This document shows positions 42,460 through 50,537 of a DNA stretch of 64,000 bases, piece by piece. The DNA is from Acidimicrobiaceae bacterium (lineage in GTDB: Bacteria; Actinomycetota; Acidimicrobiia; Acidimicrobiales; Ilumatobacteraceae), in NCBI GenBank assembly GCA_016722025.1, contig JADKGZ010000009.1, positions 1-64,000 of the forward strand, given 5' to 3'. Made by a program: the position numbers and the translations under genes. The notes under the pieces were generated by a model. It was not told where the DNA came from. It saw only the letters and a list, made by a program, of their open reading frames with translations, and ran no database searches. Every line of letters starts with the position of its first letter. Positions within the stretch are counted from its first letter, which is position 1.

Positions 42460-43224
42460 TCAGTCGGCAGGGTCGGACGACTCATCGGTGCCGAGGTGGC
42501 TGCGCAGCAACGCCAAGCTGCTCGTGATCAACCTGCCCACGTGCACCTGACTGGTACCGATCCGCTCGGCGATCTGTGCTTGCGTCATCTCGTCGAAGAA
42601 GCGCATCTCGATGATCTGGCGCTCGCGAGGTCGTAGCCGCTCGAGGACCTGTCGAACCACTTCGCGGTCGAGCACCGCCTCCACCCGGGCCTCGCTGCGA
42701 TCGCCGCGCGGGCGCCGTTCGGAGGCGAGGTCGAGCGGCGCCGTGCGATAGGCGGTGTTCGCTTCGAGGGCCTGCAGGACCAGGTCTTCCTCGATGCCGA
42801 GGTGCGCGGCCACTTCGTTGGCCGTGGGCGACCTGCCGAGTGTGGTCGTGAGGCCATCGTGGGCCGTGTTCACAGCGGATCGCACGTCCTTCGCTCGTCG
42901 CGGAACGTGCACCCGCCATGTGCGGTCGCGAAAGTGACGTTTGATCTCGCCCACGATCGTCGGTGTGGCATAGGCGCCGAACGGCACGCCGACCGAAGGG
43001 TCGAAGCGATCGATCGCATGGAGCAGCGCAACGCTCGCAACCTGCAACACGTCGTCGAACGGCTCTCCGCGGTCGGCGAATCGTCGCGCCGACCGTTTCG
43101 CCAGCCAGAGCGAGCGCTCGACGATCTCATCGCGCAACTGCTGGTCGCCGGTGCGCGCAAAAGTGACCAGCGCCTGCTCGAGCCACCGTTCGTCGGGCTC
43201 GTGGTCCGCATCGAGCAGCGTCAC
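42460..43224 (-). CDS. SigF/SigB-type sigma factor (254 aa)
   Basis: Group 3 sigma-70 protein. Region 2 is FADRGEPFDDVLQVASVALL and RFDPSVGVPFGAYATPTIVG with EIKRHFRDRTWRVHVPR. Region 3 is GRSPTANEVAAHLGIEEDLV. Region 4 is LRPRERQIIEMRFFDEMTQA and AERIGTSQVHVGRLITSSLA. GTG 43224 overlaps the stop of the anti-sigma-like gene by 4 bp (GTGA), indicating coupled translation; the frame is open further upstream but lies inside that gene. It directs RNA polymerase to general-stress promoters when released from the anti-sigma factor. Confidence 0.93.
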   Translation of the reverse strand: MTLLDADHEPDERWLEQALVTFARTGDQQLRDEIVERSLWLAKRSARRFADRGEPFDDVLQVASVALLHAIDRFDPSVGVPFGAYATPTIVGEIKRHFRDRTWRVHVPRRAKDVRSAVNTAHDGLTTTLGRSPTANEVAAHLGIEEDLVLQALEANTAYRTAPLDLASERRPRGDRSEARVEAVLDREVVRQVLERLRPRERQIIEMRFFDEMTQAQIAERIGTSQVHVGRLITSSLALLRSHLGTDESSDPAD

Positions 43225-43637
43225 GGCTGTTGCTGCTGCAGGCTCGCCCAGATCTCGGCTCGCTCGCTCGTGCCCTCGATGCCGTGACGTGTGCTCACCG
43301 CCTCGAGCACCGTCCGGCACAGCGCGAGGTCGGGATGATCGAGGTCGAAGTCGACGAGGTCGGTGGCACCCCGAACCGTGAAGCAGTCGTCGATGACCTC
43401 GAAGGTGACCGCGATGGTGGATTGTGCGCCGTGCTCGACGAGCGCCACCATGACCTCGCTGACCATCACGTTGATGTCGTCGAGCTCTTCGATGCTGAAG
43501 CCGGCCATCGACGCGATCCCGGCTGCGGTGAGCCGTGCGACGCGCGACATCATCGACAGCGGGGGCAGCTCGAGACGCACCGGTCCGATGGTGGACGGCG
43601 CGGCCGACGTTTGAGCCGAGGTGATGGGCTCAGTCAC
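43221..43637 (-). CDS. RsbW-like anti-sigma protein with degenerate N-box (138 aa)
   Basis: The GHKL fold is recognisable (SRVARLTAAGIASMAGFSIE, INVMVSEVMVALVEHGAQST, LCRTVLEAVSTRHG), but the N-box Asn is replaced by Ala (SEVMVALVEHG) and no GxGL G2 box is present. It therefore probably cannot bind ATP-Mg normally and may act as a non-catalytic anti-sigma adaptor. GTG 43637 overlaps the STAS stop by 8 bp, and its own stop overlaps the sigma start by 4 bp, so all three are coupled. Confidence 0.85.
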   Translation of the reverse strand: MTEPITSAQTSAAPSTIGPVRLELPPLSMMSRVARLTAAGIASMAGFSIEELDDINVMVSEVMVALVEHGAQSTIAVTFEVIDDCFTVRGATDLVDFDLDHPDLALCRTVLEAVSTRHGIEGTSERAEIWASLQQQQP

Positions 43638-43968
43638 GTCGGCTCGCGATCGTGAACTGGTCGACCGTGCCGGTGATCTCGAGGAGCCGGATGATCTGCG
43701 GGCCGACCGACCGAAGTTCCAAGTTTGCCTGTCGAGCGGCCGCGCTGCGGGCCGTGGCGAGCATGCTGCGCAGGCCGGACGAATCCATGAAGTCGACGCC
43801 CGTGAGATCGACGACGATGTCGCCGCCGCCCTGCGCGAGCAGCTCGGACTCGCGTTCCAGCAGCGCCTGCTCCAGGATCGGTCCGCCCGCCATGTCGATG
43901 TCACCGGCGACCATGAGGGCGCCGTCCGGCGCAGTCGCCATCGTCAAGAAGTTCTTGTTGGAATCCAT
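43630..43968 (-). CDS. STAS-domain anti-sigma antagonist (RsbV-like, 112 aa)
   Basis: STAS fold: MVAGDIDMAGGPILEQALLE, DIVVDLTGVDFMDSSGLRSM with the phosphorylatable Ser in DSSG, and LEITGTVDQF. In partner switching the unphosphorylated form binds the anti-sigma kinase and frees the sigma factor. ATG 43968 has AGGAGG 5-7 bp upstream. It is the first gene of the STAS, RsbW-like, sigma operon; the phosphatase gene is divergent. Confidence 0.92.
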   Translation of the reverse strand: MDSNKNFLTMATAPDGALMVAGDIDMAGGPILEQALLERESELLAQGGGDIVVDLTGVDFMDSSGLRSMLATARSAAARQANLELRSVGPQIIRLLEITGTVDQFTIASRRD

Positions 43969-44158
43969 CGAGCCTCCTAGGTCATGGTGAGTGGCGATGT
44001 CGTGGTCCGAAAACACCCTGCAACCCGGCTGGGGTACCCCGCGGCGCACTGCTGTAAACGTAGAGCTCCGCGAGGGCGGCGAGTGGTCGACGATGGCCTG
44101 CAATGACGAACTGGGCTTGCTCTGTAGGCTCGCCGTCATCGCCGACCGAGGAGCCGCC

Positions 44159-45352
44159 GTGGGCGCGCCAGAGCACACACCGAACGACGAGTTGCTCGGC
44201 CGGTCGGTGCGCGCCCTGCTGCAGGCCCGACACCAGCACGACCCTTCCGGAATGCTCGGCGTTGTCGACACCGTACGACTGCTGCTCGGTGCCGACGCTG
44301 CTCGCGTGCATGTTGCCGACTACGCGCTCAACGCGCTGTGCGTGCTGTCCGCGACCGGCCCGATCGACGACGCCTACCTGCTGGAAGGAACCATGGCCGG
44401 GCGTGCGTTTTCGTCCGGCGAGATCGTCACCACCGACACCACCTGGTGGGTGCCTCTGGTCGACGGCACCGAACGGCTGGGTGTGCTCGAGCTGGAGTTC
44501 GCCGACGCACCGCATGAGCAGCCGCAGGTGCTCGCCGATCTGTCCGCGCTGCTGGTGCTCCTGGTCATCTCCATGCGGCGCTACACCGACGTCTGGCTGC
44601 GCACGCGGCGGGCACTCACCATGACGCCGGCCGCCGAGGCCCAATGGGATCTCCTCCCGCCGCTCGCATCCGCCAGCAGCGAAGTGGCCGTGAGTGGCAT
44701 TCTGCAACCCGCGTACGAGATCGGCGGCGACTCGTTCGACTACGCGATCAACCCCGGCCAGCTCGACTTGGCGATCGTCGACGCCGTCGGTCACGGCATG
44801 TCGGCGGTGATGATGTCCACGGCAGTCATCAACAGCTTGCGCAACACGCGGCGCGAGCGGCGCAGCCTGGTCGATGGCTACCGTCAGGCCGACCAGCTGA
44901 TCGTGCGGCACTTCGGCAACTCCAACTACGTCACCGGCCAGCTCGCGTCGCTCGATGTCGCCACCGGCGTGCTCACTTGGATCAACGCCGGCCACCTGCT
45001 GCCACTGCTGGTGCGCAACGGCACGTACGCCGGCGAACTGCAGTGTGAGCCGTCCATGCCAATGGGGCTCGGAGGCCCGGTCGTGCAGGTGGCGCAGGAA
45101 ACGTTGCAGCGCGGCGACAGAGTGCTGTTCCACACCGACGGCATCACCGAGTCGGTGTCGCCCTCGGGCGGCCGCTTCGGTCTCGATCGTCTGGCCGACT
45201 ACCTCGTTCGCGCCACGCTCGACGGCGTGCCCGGCGCGGAGACCGTCCGCCGGCTCTCGGCCGCGGTGGGTGCGCACGTCGTGGAAGGCCTCAACGACGA
45301 TGCCACCATGCTCCTCGTCGAGTACCACGGAACGGGCGCCGAGCGCACCTGA
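44159..45352 (+). CDS. PP2C-type (SpoIIE/RsbU) serine phosphatase with N-terminal sensor region (397 aa)
   Basis: The C-terminal SpoIIE domain (about 175-397) has LQPAYEIGGDSFDYAINPG, DLAIVDAVGHGMSAVMMST, TWINAGHLLPLLVRNG, VLFHTDGITESVSPSGGRFG and NDDATMLLVEYHG, with all metal-binding Asp residues. The N-terminal 170 residues look like a GAF-type sensor (LGVVDTVRLLLGADAARVHV, WWVPLVDGTERLGVLELEF). It should dephosphorylate the STAS antagonist in response to a signal. GTG 44159 has GAGGAG 6 bp upstream; open frame further upstream lacks a start with a ribosome-binding site. Confidence 0.92.
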   Translation: MGAPEHTPNDELLGRSVRALLQARHQHDPSGMLGVVDTVRLLLGADAARVHVADYALNALCVLSATGPIDDAYLLEGTMAGRAFSSGEIVTTDTTWWVPLVDGTERLGVLELEFADAPHEQPQVLADLSALLVLLVISMRRYTDVWLRTRRALTMTPAAEAQWDLLPPLASASSEVAVSGILQPAYEIGGDSFDYAINPGQLDLAIVDAVGHGMSAVMMSTAVINSLRNTRRERRSLVDGYRQADQLIVRHFGNSNYVTGQLASLDVATGVLTWINAGHLLPLLVRNGTYAGELQCEPSMPMGLGGPVVQVAQETLQRGDRVLFHTDGITESVSPSGGRFGLDRLADYLVRATLDGVPGAETVRRLSAAVGAHVVEGLNDDATMLLVEYHGTGAERT

Positions 45353-45361
45353 CCGGGCCGG

Positions 45362-45941
45362 TCAGTCGGCTTCGGAGCGAGCCGGGCCGGTGAGCACCAT
45401 GTGGAGTGCGGCACGCGTCGTGGACAGGTGCCGGCGGAGCTCCTGCGCAGCGCCGGTGGCGTCGCCGGCGAGCGCGAGATCCGCCAGGGTGCGGTGTGCC
45501 GCTGCGGTGTTGTAGCCGGCCGGGCGGTCGGGCAGGCCGACGGTCACCATCAGGCCGGCTCGATCCGAGAGCATGGTGGCCAGCCGCAGCAGCCATGCCG
45601 AATCGCAGGCCGACAGCAGCTCGCGGTGAAAGGCGGCGTGCACGCTCGCCGGCGCGATGCGCTCGGCGTCGAGTGCGTTCCATGCCGCCGTGACCCGCTC
45701 GCGGTAGCCGGCGTCGCCAGCCGCGACGGCTCGTTCGAGCGCCGTTGGTTCCAGGATGAGCCGGAGCTCGTAGATCTCGTTGGCTTCGTGCAGGTCGACC
45801 TCGGCGACGCGAGCCGACCCGTGTGATTGGAGCACGACGAGGCCCTCGGACGCGAGCTTGCGCAGAGCCTCGCGCAGGGGGGTGGCCGACAGGCCCAGTT
45901 GTTCGGCCAGCGTGGAGATGACGAGGAGGAGTGGGAGATCG
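45362..45941 (-). pseudogene. GntR-family (FCD) regulator lacking its first helix
   Basis: The HTH core (LAEQLGLSATPLREALRKLA, SEGLVVLQSHGSARVAEVDL) and the FCD effector domain (YELRLILEPTALERAVAAGD, FHRELLSACDSAWLLRLATM, HRTLADLALAGDATGAAQEL) are intact. Sequence before VISTLAEQ does not match the usual first helix and P-G-x-R-L turn, and no ATG or GTG start exists before an in-frame stop near 45980; GTG 45835 would delete the HTH. It is probably 5'-truncated, or it uses a rare start codon. The stop is at 45362, convergent with the phosphatase gene. Confidence 0.6.
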
Positions 45942-46138
45942 AGATCGACGAGAAGCGTCCTCGCCCAACCGGTGCCGTGTCAGGCCACCACGTCGACGAC
46001 CTCGTGCTGCGCGCCACACGGCACACCTGCTGATCGGCGCTCTGGCCGGCGGAGGACCTTCATGGTGTGGCCTTCTGAGCGGGGGGCGACTGGAGGGGGA
46101 GGGGGTGACGACGAGGCCGGCGCCGCGAGGGTGCGGAG

Positions 46139-46270
46139 GTGAAACGAGCGATCTGGGCCGTCGCTGCGCTCACGGCTGCATCGGGAGTGGTCGTGATGGT
46201 GCGCATGTACGAAACCCACCCCCGCCACGACCGCACCCCGGTCCCCGACGACGTCGACCTCGAGAGCTGA
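46139..46270 (+). CDS. Small membrane peptide (43 aa)
   Basis: GTG 46139 gives MKRAIWAVAALTAASGVVVM, one transmembrane helix with a positive N-terminus, then VRMYETHPRHDRTPVPDDVD and a stop at 46270. CGAGGGT lies 6-7 bp upstream. It is too short for most gene finders, but the composition (basic start, hydrophobic helix, His-containing acidic tail) is convincing. It lies just before a metal-efflux operon, so a metal-related role is possible but not shown. Confidence 0.5.
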   Translation: MKRAIWAVAALTAASGVVVMVRMYETHPRHDRTPVPDDVDLES

Positions 46271-46329
46271 CAGCGCGACGCTCGAGCTCCGAGTCAGGCC
46301 TGGGAGAAAAGATACAGCCGACGGTGTAG

Positions 46330-46358
46330 TACAGCTGCAACTGAACTATGCTGCTCGC
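46330..46358 (+). promoter_or_regulatory. Promoter of the metal-efflux operon, probably leaderless
   Basis: TATGCT (46347-46352) is a -10-like element ending 6 bp before the ATG at 46359, so transcription would start at or next to the start codon. CAGCTG (46332-46337) with flanking TACA/TGCA forms a partial dyad that could be the operator of the downstream CmtR-like repressor. Confidence 0.4.
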
Positions 46359-46691
46359 ATGACGACGGATCTCTGCTTCGACAGCCGGCTCGACACTCTC
46401 GGGCGCGTCGGCACCGCCATGGCCGATGGTGTGCGCCGGCAGATCCTTGTGCGGCTCATCGACGGATCGGCCTATCCGGCCGAGCTCGCCGATCTGATGG
46501 GTGAGAGCCGTGCCAACATCTCCAACCACCTGGCCTGCCTGCGCGGCTGCGGTCTGGTGCGGGCCACACGTGAAGGGCGTCAGATGCGCTACGACCTGGC
46601 CGACCCCACGCTCGCCCGAGCCCTCACGTTGCTGGGTGAGATCACGCTGGTCGTCGAAGCCGGGCACGCCGATCTGGATGGTCGCTCATGA
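46359..46691 (+). CDS. ArsR/SmtB metal sensor, CmtR-like (110 aa)
   Basis: Winged helix with DGVRRQILVRLIDGSAYPAE and SRANISNHLACLRGCGLVRA. The recognition helix carries C60 and C64 in the CLRGC motif, matching the Cd/Pb-binding cysteines of mycobacterial CmtR; the third CmtR cysteine in the C-terminal tail is absent, with H and D there instead (EAGHADLDG). It represses its operon until a soft metal ion binds. Its 3' end overlaps the CDF transporter start (ATGA), so the sensor and pump are coupled. Confidence 0.92.
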   Translation: MTTDLCFDSRLDTLGRVGTAMADGVRRQILVRLIDGSAYPAELADLMGESRANISNHLACLRGCGLVRATREGRQMRYDLADPTLARALTLLGEITLVVEAGHADLDGRS

Positions 46692-47611
46692 GCGGCGGAC
46701 ACGGTCACGGCCACGATCACGGTGCCGCGGCGATGAGGGCCGGTGCCCGCCATGTGCGTCCGCTGCTCATCTCGTTCGGGCTGATCGTCGCGTTCCTGGT
46801 GGTGCAGGTCGTCACCGGCATCATCACGGGTTCACTTGCGTTGTTGTCCGACGCCGGGCACATGGCCACCGATGCCCTGGGGCTGGGCATGGCGCTCGCG
46901 GCGATCCAAGCCGCCTCCAAGGCGCGTGTGCATCCGCAGCGAACGTTCGGTCTCTACCGGTTGGAGATCCTGGCCGCGCTGTTCAACGCAATGCTGCTGT
47001 TCGGCGTTGCGGGCTACGTGCTCTACGAGGCGATCGGCCGCCTCGGCGATGCGCCCGACATCGCGTCCACACCGGTGTTGATCGTGGGAATCCTCGGTCT
47101 CATCGTGAACGTCATCGCGTTCATGCTGCTGCGGGCAGGGTCGAAGGAGAGCCTCAACCTGCAGGGCGCCTACCTCGAGGTGCTGTCCGACATGCTCGGC
47201 TCGGTCGGTGTCATCATCGCCGCGATCGTCTGGGGCATCACCGGCTGGGCATGGGTCGACCCCGTGATCGGCGCAGTGATCGGTGTCTTCATCCTGCCCC
47301 GGGCGTGGAGGCTCGGTCGCGAGGCGTTGCGCGTGTTGGTGCAGGCCGCCCCGGCGCGACTCGATCTCGGCGCCATGCAGGCGGGGTTGGCCGCCATCGG
47401 GGGAGTCGTCGATGTTCACGACCTTCACGTGTGGACGCTGACATCCGACATGGAAGTCGCAACAGCGCACCTCAGAGTTGCCGCCGGAACCGACTCGCAC
47501 GCCGTGCTCGACCAGGCGCGCGCACTCCTAGCGGACCAACACGGCATCACTCACGCCACGTTGCAGGTCGAACCCGACGATCACCACGGCTGTGAGGAAG
47601 TGACGTGGTGA
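46688..47611 (+). CDS. CDF-family cation efflux transporter (307 aa)
   Basis: Six-helix cation diffusion facilitator. The His-rich N-terminus SGGHGHGHDHG is a metal-gathering tail. TM2 has SLALLSDAGHMATDALGLG with the HxxxD metal site, and TM5 contains LEVLSDMLGSVGVIIAAIV. The cytosolic C-terminal domain (VVDVHDLHVWTLTSDMEVAT) is the CDF ferredoxin-like fold. It exports Zn2+, Cd2+ or similar ions in exchange for protons. It is in an operon with the CmtR-like sensor and a second transporter. Confidence 0.93.
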   Translation: MSGGHGHGHDHGAAAMRAGARHVRPLLISFGLIVAFLVVQVVTGIITGSLALLSDAGHMATDALGLGMALAAIQAASKARVHPQRTFGLYRLEILAALFNAMLLFGVAGYVLYEAIGRLGDAPDIASTPVLIVGILGLIVNVIAFMLLRAGSKESLNLQGAYLEVLSDMLGSVGVIIAAIVWGITGWAWVDPVIGAVIGVFILPRAWRLGREALRVLVQAAPARLDLGAMQAGLAAIGGVVDVHDLHVWTLTSDMEVATAHLRVAAGTDSHAVLDQARALLADQHGITHATLQVEPDDHHGCEEVTW

Positions 47612-48213
47612 GCACCCTTGCACTGCCGACACTGGAGCGTCGCGCCGTTCGGCTCGCGTGGGCCACGATTGCATGGAACGTCGTGGAGGCAGTCGTCGCG
47701 ATTGCGGCGGGCACGGCCGCGAGCTCCATTGCGCTCGTCGGGTTCGGGCTCGACTCGACGGTCGAAGTGATGTCCGCTCTCGTGATCGTGTGGCAGTTAC
47801 GAGGCCTCAGCCATGCTCGCGAGCGGCGTGCGTTGCGGCTGATCGCAGTCAGCTTCTACGTGCTCGCCCTGTACGTGTCGGTGCAGGCGATCATCGATCT
47901 CCTCGGAACCTCAGCGGCCAGTGGTTCGCCAGTGGGCATCGGCCTTGCGGTTGCGTCGCTCGTCGTCATGCCCGTTCTCGCCCACGCCAAGCGGCGTAAC
48001 GGCCGGCTGTTGGGCAGCCCGACAGTGGTAGCCGACAGCAATCAGACCTCGCTGTGCGCCTACCTCTCGGCGATCCTGCTCGGCGGGCTGGCCCTCAACG
48101 CGACCGTCGGGTGGTGGTGGGCCGACCCCATCGCCGCGCTCGCCATCGCCGTGCTCGCCGCCAACGAAGGCCGCCAGGCCTGGCGCGGCGAGACCTGCGA
48201 CGACTGTTGCTGA
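47608..48213 (+). CDS. Second cation transporter, CDF-like without C-terminal domain (201 aa)
   Basis: Six hydrophobic segments, including IALVGFGLDSTVEVMSALVI (the metal-site helix with Asp), LALYVSVQAIIDLLG and VVADSNQTSLCAYLSAILLG. It lacks the cytosolic domain of ordinary CDF proteins and ends in ETCDDCC, a cysteine cluster that could bind metal. GTG 47608 overlaps the upstream stop by 4 bp; GTG 47605 is adjacent. Probably exports the same metal as its operon partner or helps deliver it. Confidence 0.85.
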   Translation: MSTLALPTLERRAVRLAWATIAWNVVEAVVAIAAGTAASSIALVGFGLDSTVEVMSALVIVWQLRGLSHARERRALRLIAVSFYVLALYVSVQAIIDLLGTSAASGSPVGIGLAVASLVVMPVLAHAKRRNGRLLGSPTVVADSNQTSLCAYLSAILLGGLALNATVGWWWADPIAALAIAVLAANEGRQAWRGETCDDCC

Positions 48214-48233
48214 CCGTCGCCGGTCGCGCGCAA

Positions 48234-48261
48234 CGGACCCGGCCCGCGAGGGCCGGGTCCG
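48234..48261. terminator. Bidirectional hairpin between convergent genes
   Basis: CGGACCCGGCCC (48234-48245) and its perfect reverse complement (48250-48261) surround a GCGA loop. It lies 21 bp after the metal-transporter stop and 26 bp before the stop of the convergent ABC permease, ending both transcripts. Confidence 0.8.
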
Positions 48262-48286
48262 CTCGATTCGGCGGGCTGCCGTGGGC

Positions 48287-49144
48287 TCAGTCGGCGTCTC
48301 GCCGGTAGAGCAACACCGCGCCGGCGATGAGGGCCACCATGGTGTAGCCGGCGAAAAGCACGGCGTCCTGCGGACGGGTGAGTGCGGCGGCCAGGGTCTT
48401 GGCGGTGTCGCCAGCCGAGCGGATGGAGAGCAGGCCGTTCGCGGCGCTGAAGGGAAGGAAGCGTGACAGCTTTGCCGGAGCCATGCTGCGGATGAGGTTC
48501 TCGAGCACGAACGTCCACACCAGTGCCGTCGACACGGCGGCCGAGCTGTGGCGGATGATCATGCCGATGCCCACTCCCAAGACCGCGGCCAGCGAGGTGA
48601 GCACCAAACCCCACGCCGCGGCCACAGCCAGGCCGGAGGTGTCACCCATGTCCATGCCGCTGGCCACGGCGCTGGCGAGCCCGGCGATGATGCCGACGAC
48701 CCCCATGGCGAGGCCGAAGCCGGCGGCCACAGCGGCCTTGGCGGCAACGGCCACCCAGCGGGCGGGCTGCGCAGCGATGGTGTTGGCGATGGTGCCGTGC
48801 TGCACCTCCGACGTGTACATCAAGATGCCGGCGATGACCGCGAGCACGGTGGTGAGCCACGTGGCCGTCATGAAGGTGTTGGCCACGGTGAACGGCAGGT
48901 GCTCGTAGGGGTCGGTCTTCACGAAGGTCGCCAGCACCCACGACATCACCACGCCGGCGACGATGGTGAAGCCGAAGATGGCGCGGTTCGAGCGCAGCGA
49001 GCGCAGCTTGATCCACTCGCTGCGGATGGCCGCCGGCACGGCGGCGAGGTCGTGCTGGCGGGTGCGGGTGACGACACGGGTGGCCACACGGGTGGTGGCG
49101 GCGGTGCGCCTGTCGGTGGCGTCGAAGAAGGTGATGCTGGTCAT
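48287..49144 (-). CDS. ABC-2 type permease (285 aa)
   Basis: Six transmembrane helices: AIFGFTIVAGVVMSWVLATF, VANTFMTATWLTTVLAVIAG, AAVAAGFGLAMGVVGIIAGL, ALVWTFVLENLIRSMAP and AVLFAGYTMVALIAGAVLLY among them. The layout with the IRSEWIKLRSLRSNRAIFG cytosolic start is typical of ABC-2 permeases encoded beside an ATPase. It forms the membrane channel for the ATP-binding protein encoded 95 bp upstream. The substrate is unknown (drug, lipid or peptide export). ATG 49144. Confidence 0.92.
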   Translation of the reverse strand: MTSITFFDATDRRTAATTRVATRVVTRTRQHDLAAVPAAIRSEWIKLRSLRSNRAIFGFTIVAGVVMSWVLATFVKTDPYEHLPFTVANTFMTATWLTTVLAVIAGILMYTSEVQHGTIANTIAAQPARWVAVAAKAAVAAGFGLAMGVVGIIAGLASAVASGMDMGDTSGLAVAAAWGLVLTSLAAVLGVGIGMIIRHSSAAVSTALVWTFVLENLIRSMAPAKLSRFLPFSAANGLLSIRSAGDTAKTLAAALTRPQDAVLFAGYTMVALIAGAVLLYRRDAD

Positions 49145-49239
49145 GGCGGGTCCTTTGGAGTGGTGGTGTTGGAGTAGTGGTGTGGAGTGGTGTTGTGAGG
49201 TGAGCGGATGGATGCGGCGGTGGAGGAGCGAACAGTGCG

Positions 49240-50136
49240 TCAGGCGGCGGCGAACTCGGCGCTGGCGCCGGTCATGTCGAGCAGGATCTCCTCGAGCGAG
49301 CGCGAGACCTCGGTGATCTCGACCATCTGTATGCGGTGATCGAAGGCCAGCTGCGAGACCGCGGTGAGGGTCGTGCCGGTCGCCGTGAGGCGGTCGCCGT
49401 CGGCGCTGACGCCGATGTCGTGACGGTCGAGCAGGCGGCCGAACTCGACGGCGTCGGGCGTGCGCACCACCACGGTCGTCTCCCCGCGAGCGAGTGTGGC
49501 GGCAACCGGCTCGGCGGCCAGCAGCGTGCCGCCGCCCACCACCACGAGGTCGTGAGCGAACATGGCGAGCTCACCGATCAGGTGACTGGACACGAACACC
49601 GTTCCGCCCTGGTCGGCGAAGTCGCTGAGCGAGGTGCGCAGCCAGCGGATGCCGTCGGGGTCGAGCCCGTTCGACGGTTCGTCGAGCAGCAGCACATCGG
49701 GCTCGCCGAGCAGGGCGCCGGCCAGCGCAAGGCGTTGACGCATGCCGAGCGAGAAGCCGCCGGCGCGCTGATCGGCGGCGGTGTCGAGGCCGACTTCGTG
49801 CAACACCTCGTCCACCCGCCGGGCGGCGATGCTGCTGAGCGCAGCCATCGCCCGCAGGTGCTCACGAGCGGTGCGGCCGGGGTGCATGGCGCCGGCATCG
49901 AGCACCGAACCGACCACCCGGGTGGGGTGCTGCATCCGGGTGTAGCTCACGCCGTGGTAGCGCACGTCGCCGTGGTCGGGCCGGGTGAGGCCCACCATCA
50001 TCCGCATGGTGGTCGACTTGCCGGCGCCGTTCGGGCCGACGAAACCGGTGACTCGGCCGGGGGCGACGTCGAAGGTCATGTCGCTGACGGCGACGCGGCT
50101 GCCGTAGCGCTTGGTGAGGTTGGACACGGTGATCAT
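49240..50136 (-). CDS. ABC transporter ATP-binding protein (298 aa)
   Basis: Walker A GPNGAGKSTTMRMM, signature GGFSLGMRQRLALAG, Walker B VLLLDEPSNGLDPDGIRWL and the switch His in SSHLIGELAMFA. The C-terminal extension (HRIQMVEITEVSRSLEEIL) is the usual DUF4162-like tail of exporter ATPases. It energises the ABC-2 permease downstream. ATG 50136 overlaps the stop of the 92-aa gene by 4 bp, so the small protein, ATPase and permease form one coupled operon. Confidence 0.94.
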   Translation of the reverse strand: MITVSNLTKRYGSRVAVSDMTFDVAPGRVTGFVGPNGAGKSTTMRMMVGLTRPDHGDVRYHGVSYTRMQHPTRVVGSVLDAGAMHPGRTAREHLRAMAALSSIAARRVDEVLHEVGLDTAADQRAGGFSLGMRQRLALAGALLGEPDVLLLDEPSNGLDPDGIRWLRTSLSDFADQGGTVFVSSHLIGELAMFAHDLVVVGGGTLLAAEPVAATLARGETTVVVRTPDAVEFGRLLDRHDIGVSADGDRLTATGTTLTAVSQLAFDHRIQMVEITEVSRSLEEILLDMTGASAEFAAA

Positions 50137-50411
50137 GAGTGTGTGCTCCGTTCGTGAAGGGTGGAAATGACGCCGTGGAGCGCGGGCCCCACTGCAGGTC
50201 TGTCGACCGGCATGATCGAGATCAGCTCGACGTTCACCGACGTGAGGTGCGACACCACACCGTGGAGGTGTGCTGAGTCGCGCACCACGCCGACGAGGCG
50301 GGTGTTGCCATCGCTGGGGTGGTCGAAGGTGAAGTCGTCGAGCAGCGGCCGCAGCAGCCGGGCACTGGCTCGGCCTCTGATGACGATCTCGAAGGTGGTC
50401 GGTTCGGACAT
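50133..50411 (-). CDS. Small protein of ABC operon, unknown (92 aa)
   Basis: MSEPTTFEIVIRGRASARLL, DDFTFDHPSDGNTRLVGVVR and VVSHLTSVNVELISIMPV form a beta-alpha-beta pattern like small ferredoxin-fold proteins. It has no membrane segment. ATG 50411 is the first start of the operon, and its stop overlaps the ABC ATPase start. A regulatory or accessory role for the exporter is inferred from position only. The regulator gene downstream on the other strand is divergent from it. Confidence 0.72.
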   Translation of the reverse strand: MSEPTTFEIVIRGRASARLLRPLLDDFTFDHPSDGNTRLVGVVRDSAHLHGVVSHLTSVNVELISIMPVDRPAVGPALHGVISTLHERSTHS

Positions 50412-50470
50412 GGCCTCACCGTCTCATCGAGCGGTGTGAGTGCGCCTCACCTCTGCGACCATCTCACCCG

Positions 50471-50510
50471 GGTGATCCCGGGCCACACGGGGTGATCCCG
50501 GGCCACACGG
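50471..50510. repeat. Exact 20-bp tandem repeat in a divergent promoter region
   Basis: GGTGATCCCGGGCCACACGG occurs at 50471-50490 and immediately again at 50491-50510, followed by a degenerate third unit starting GCGATCCGTG. It lies between the small-protein/ABC operon and the LuxR-type gene, just upstream of the latter's -10. Probably binding sites for a regulator of one or both promoters. Confidence 0.65.
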
Positions 50511-50537
50511 GCGATCCGTGTGGCGTATGGTCCCGTC

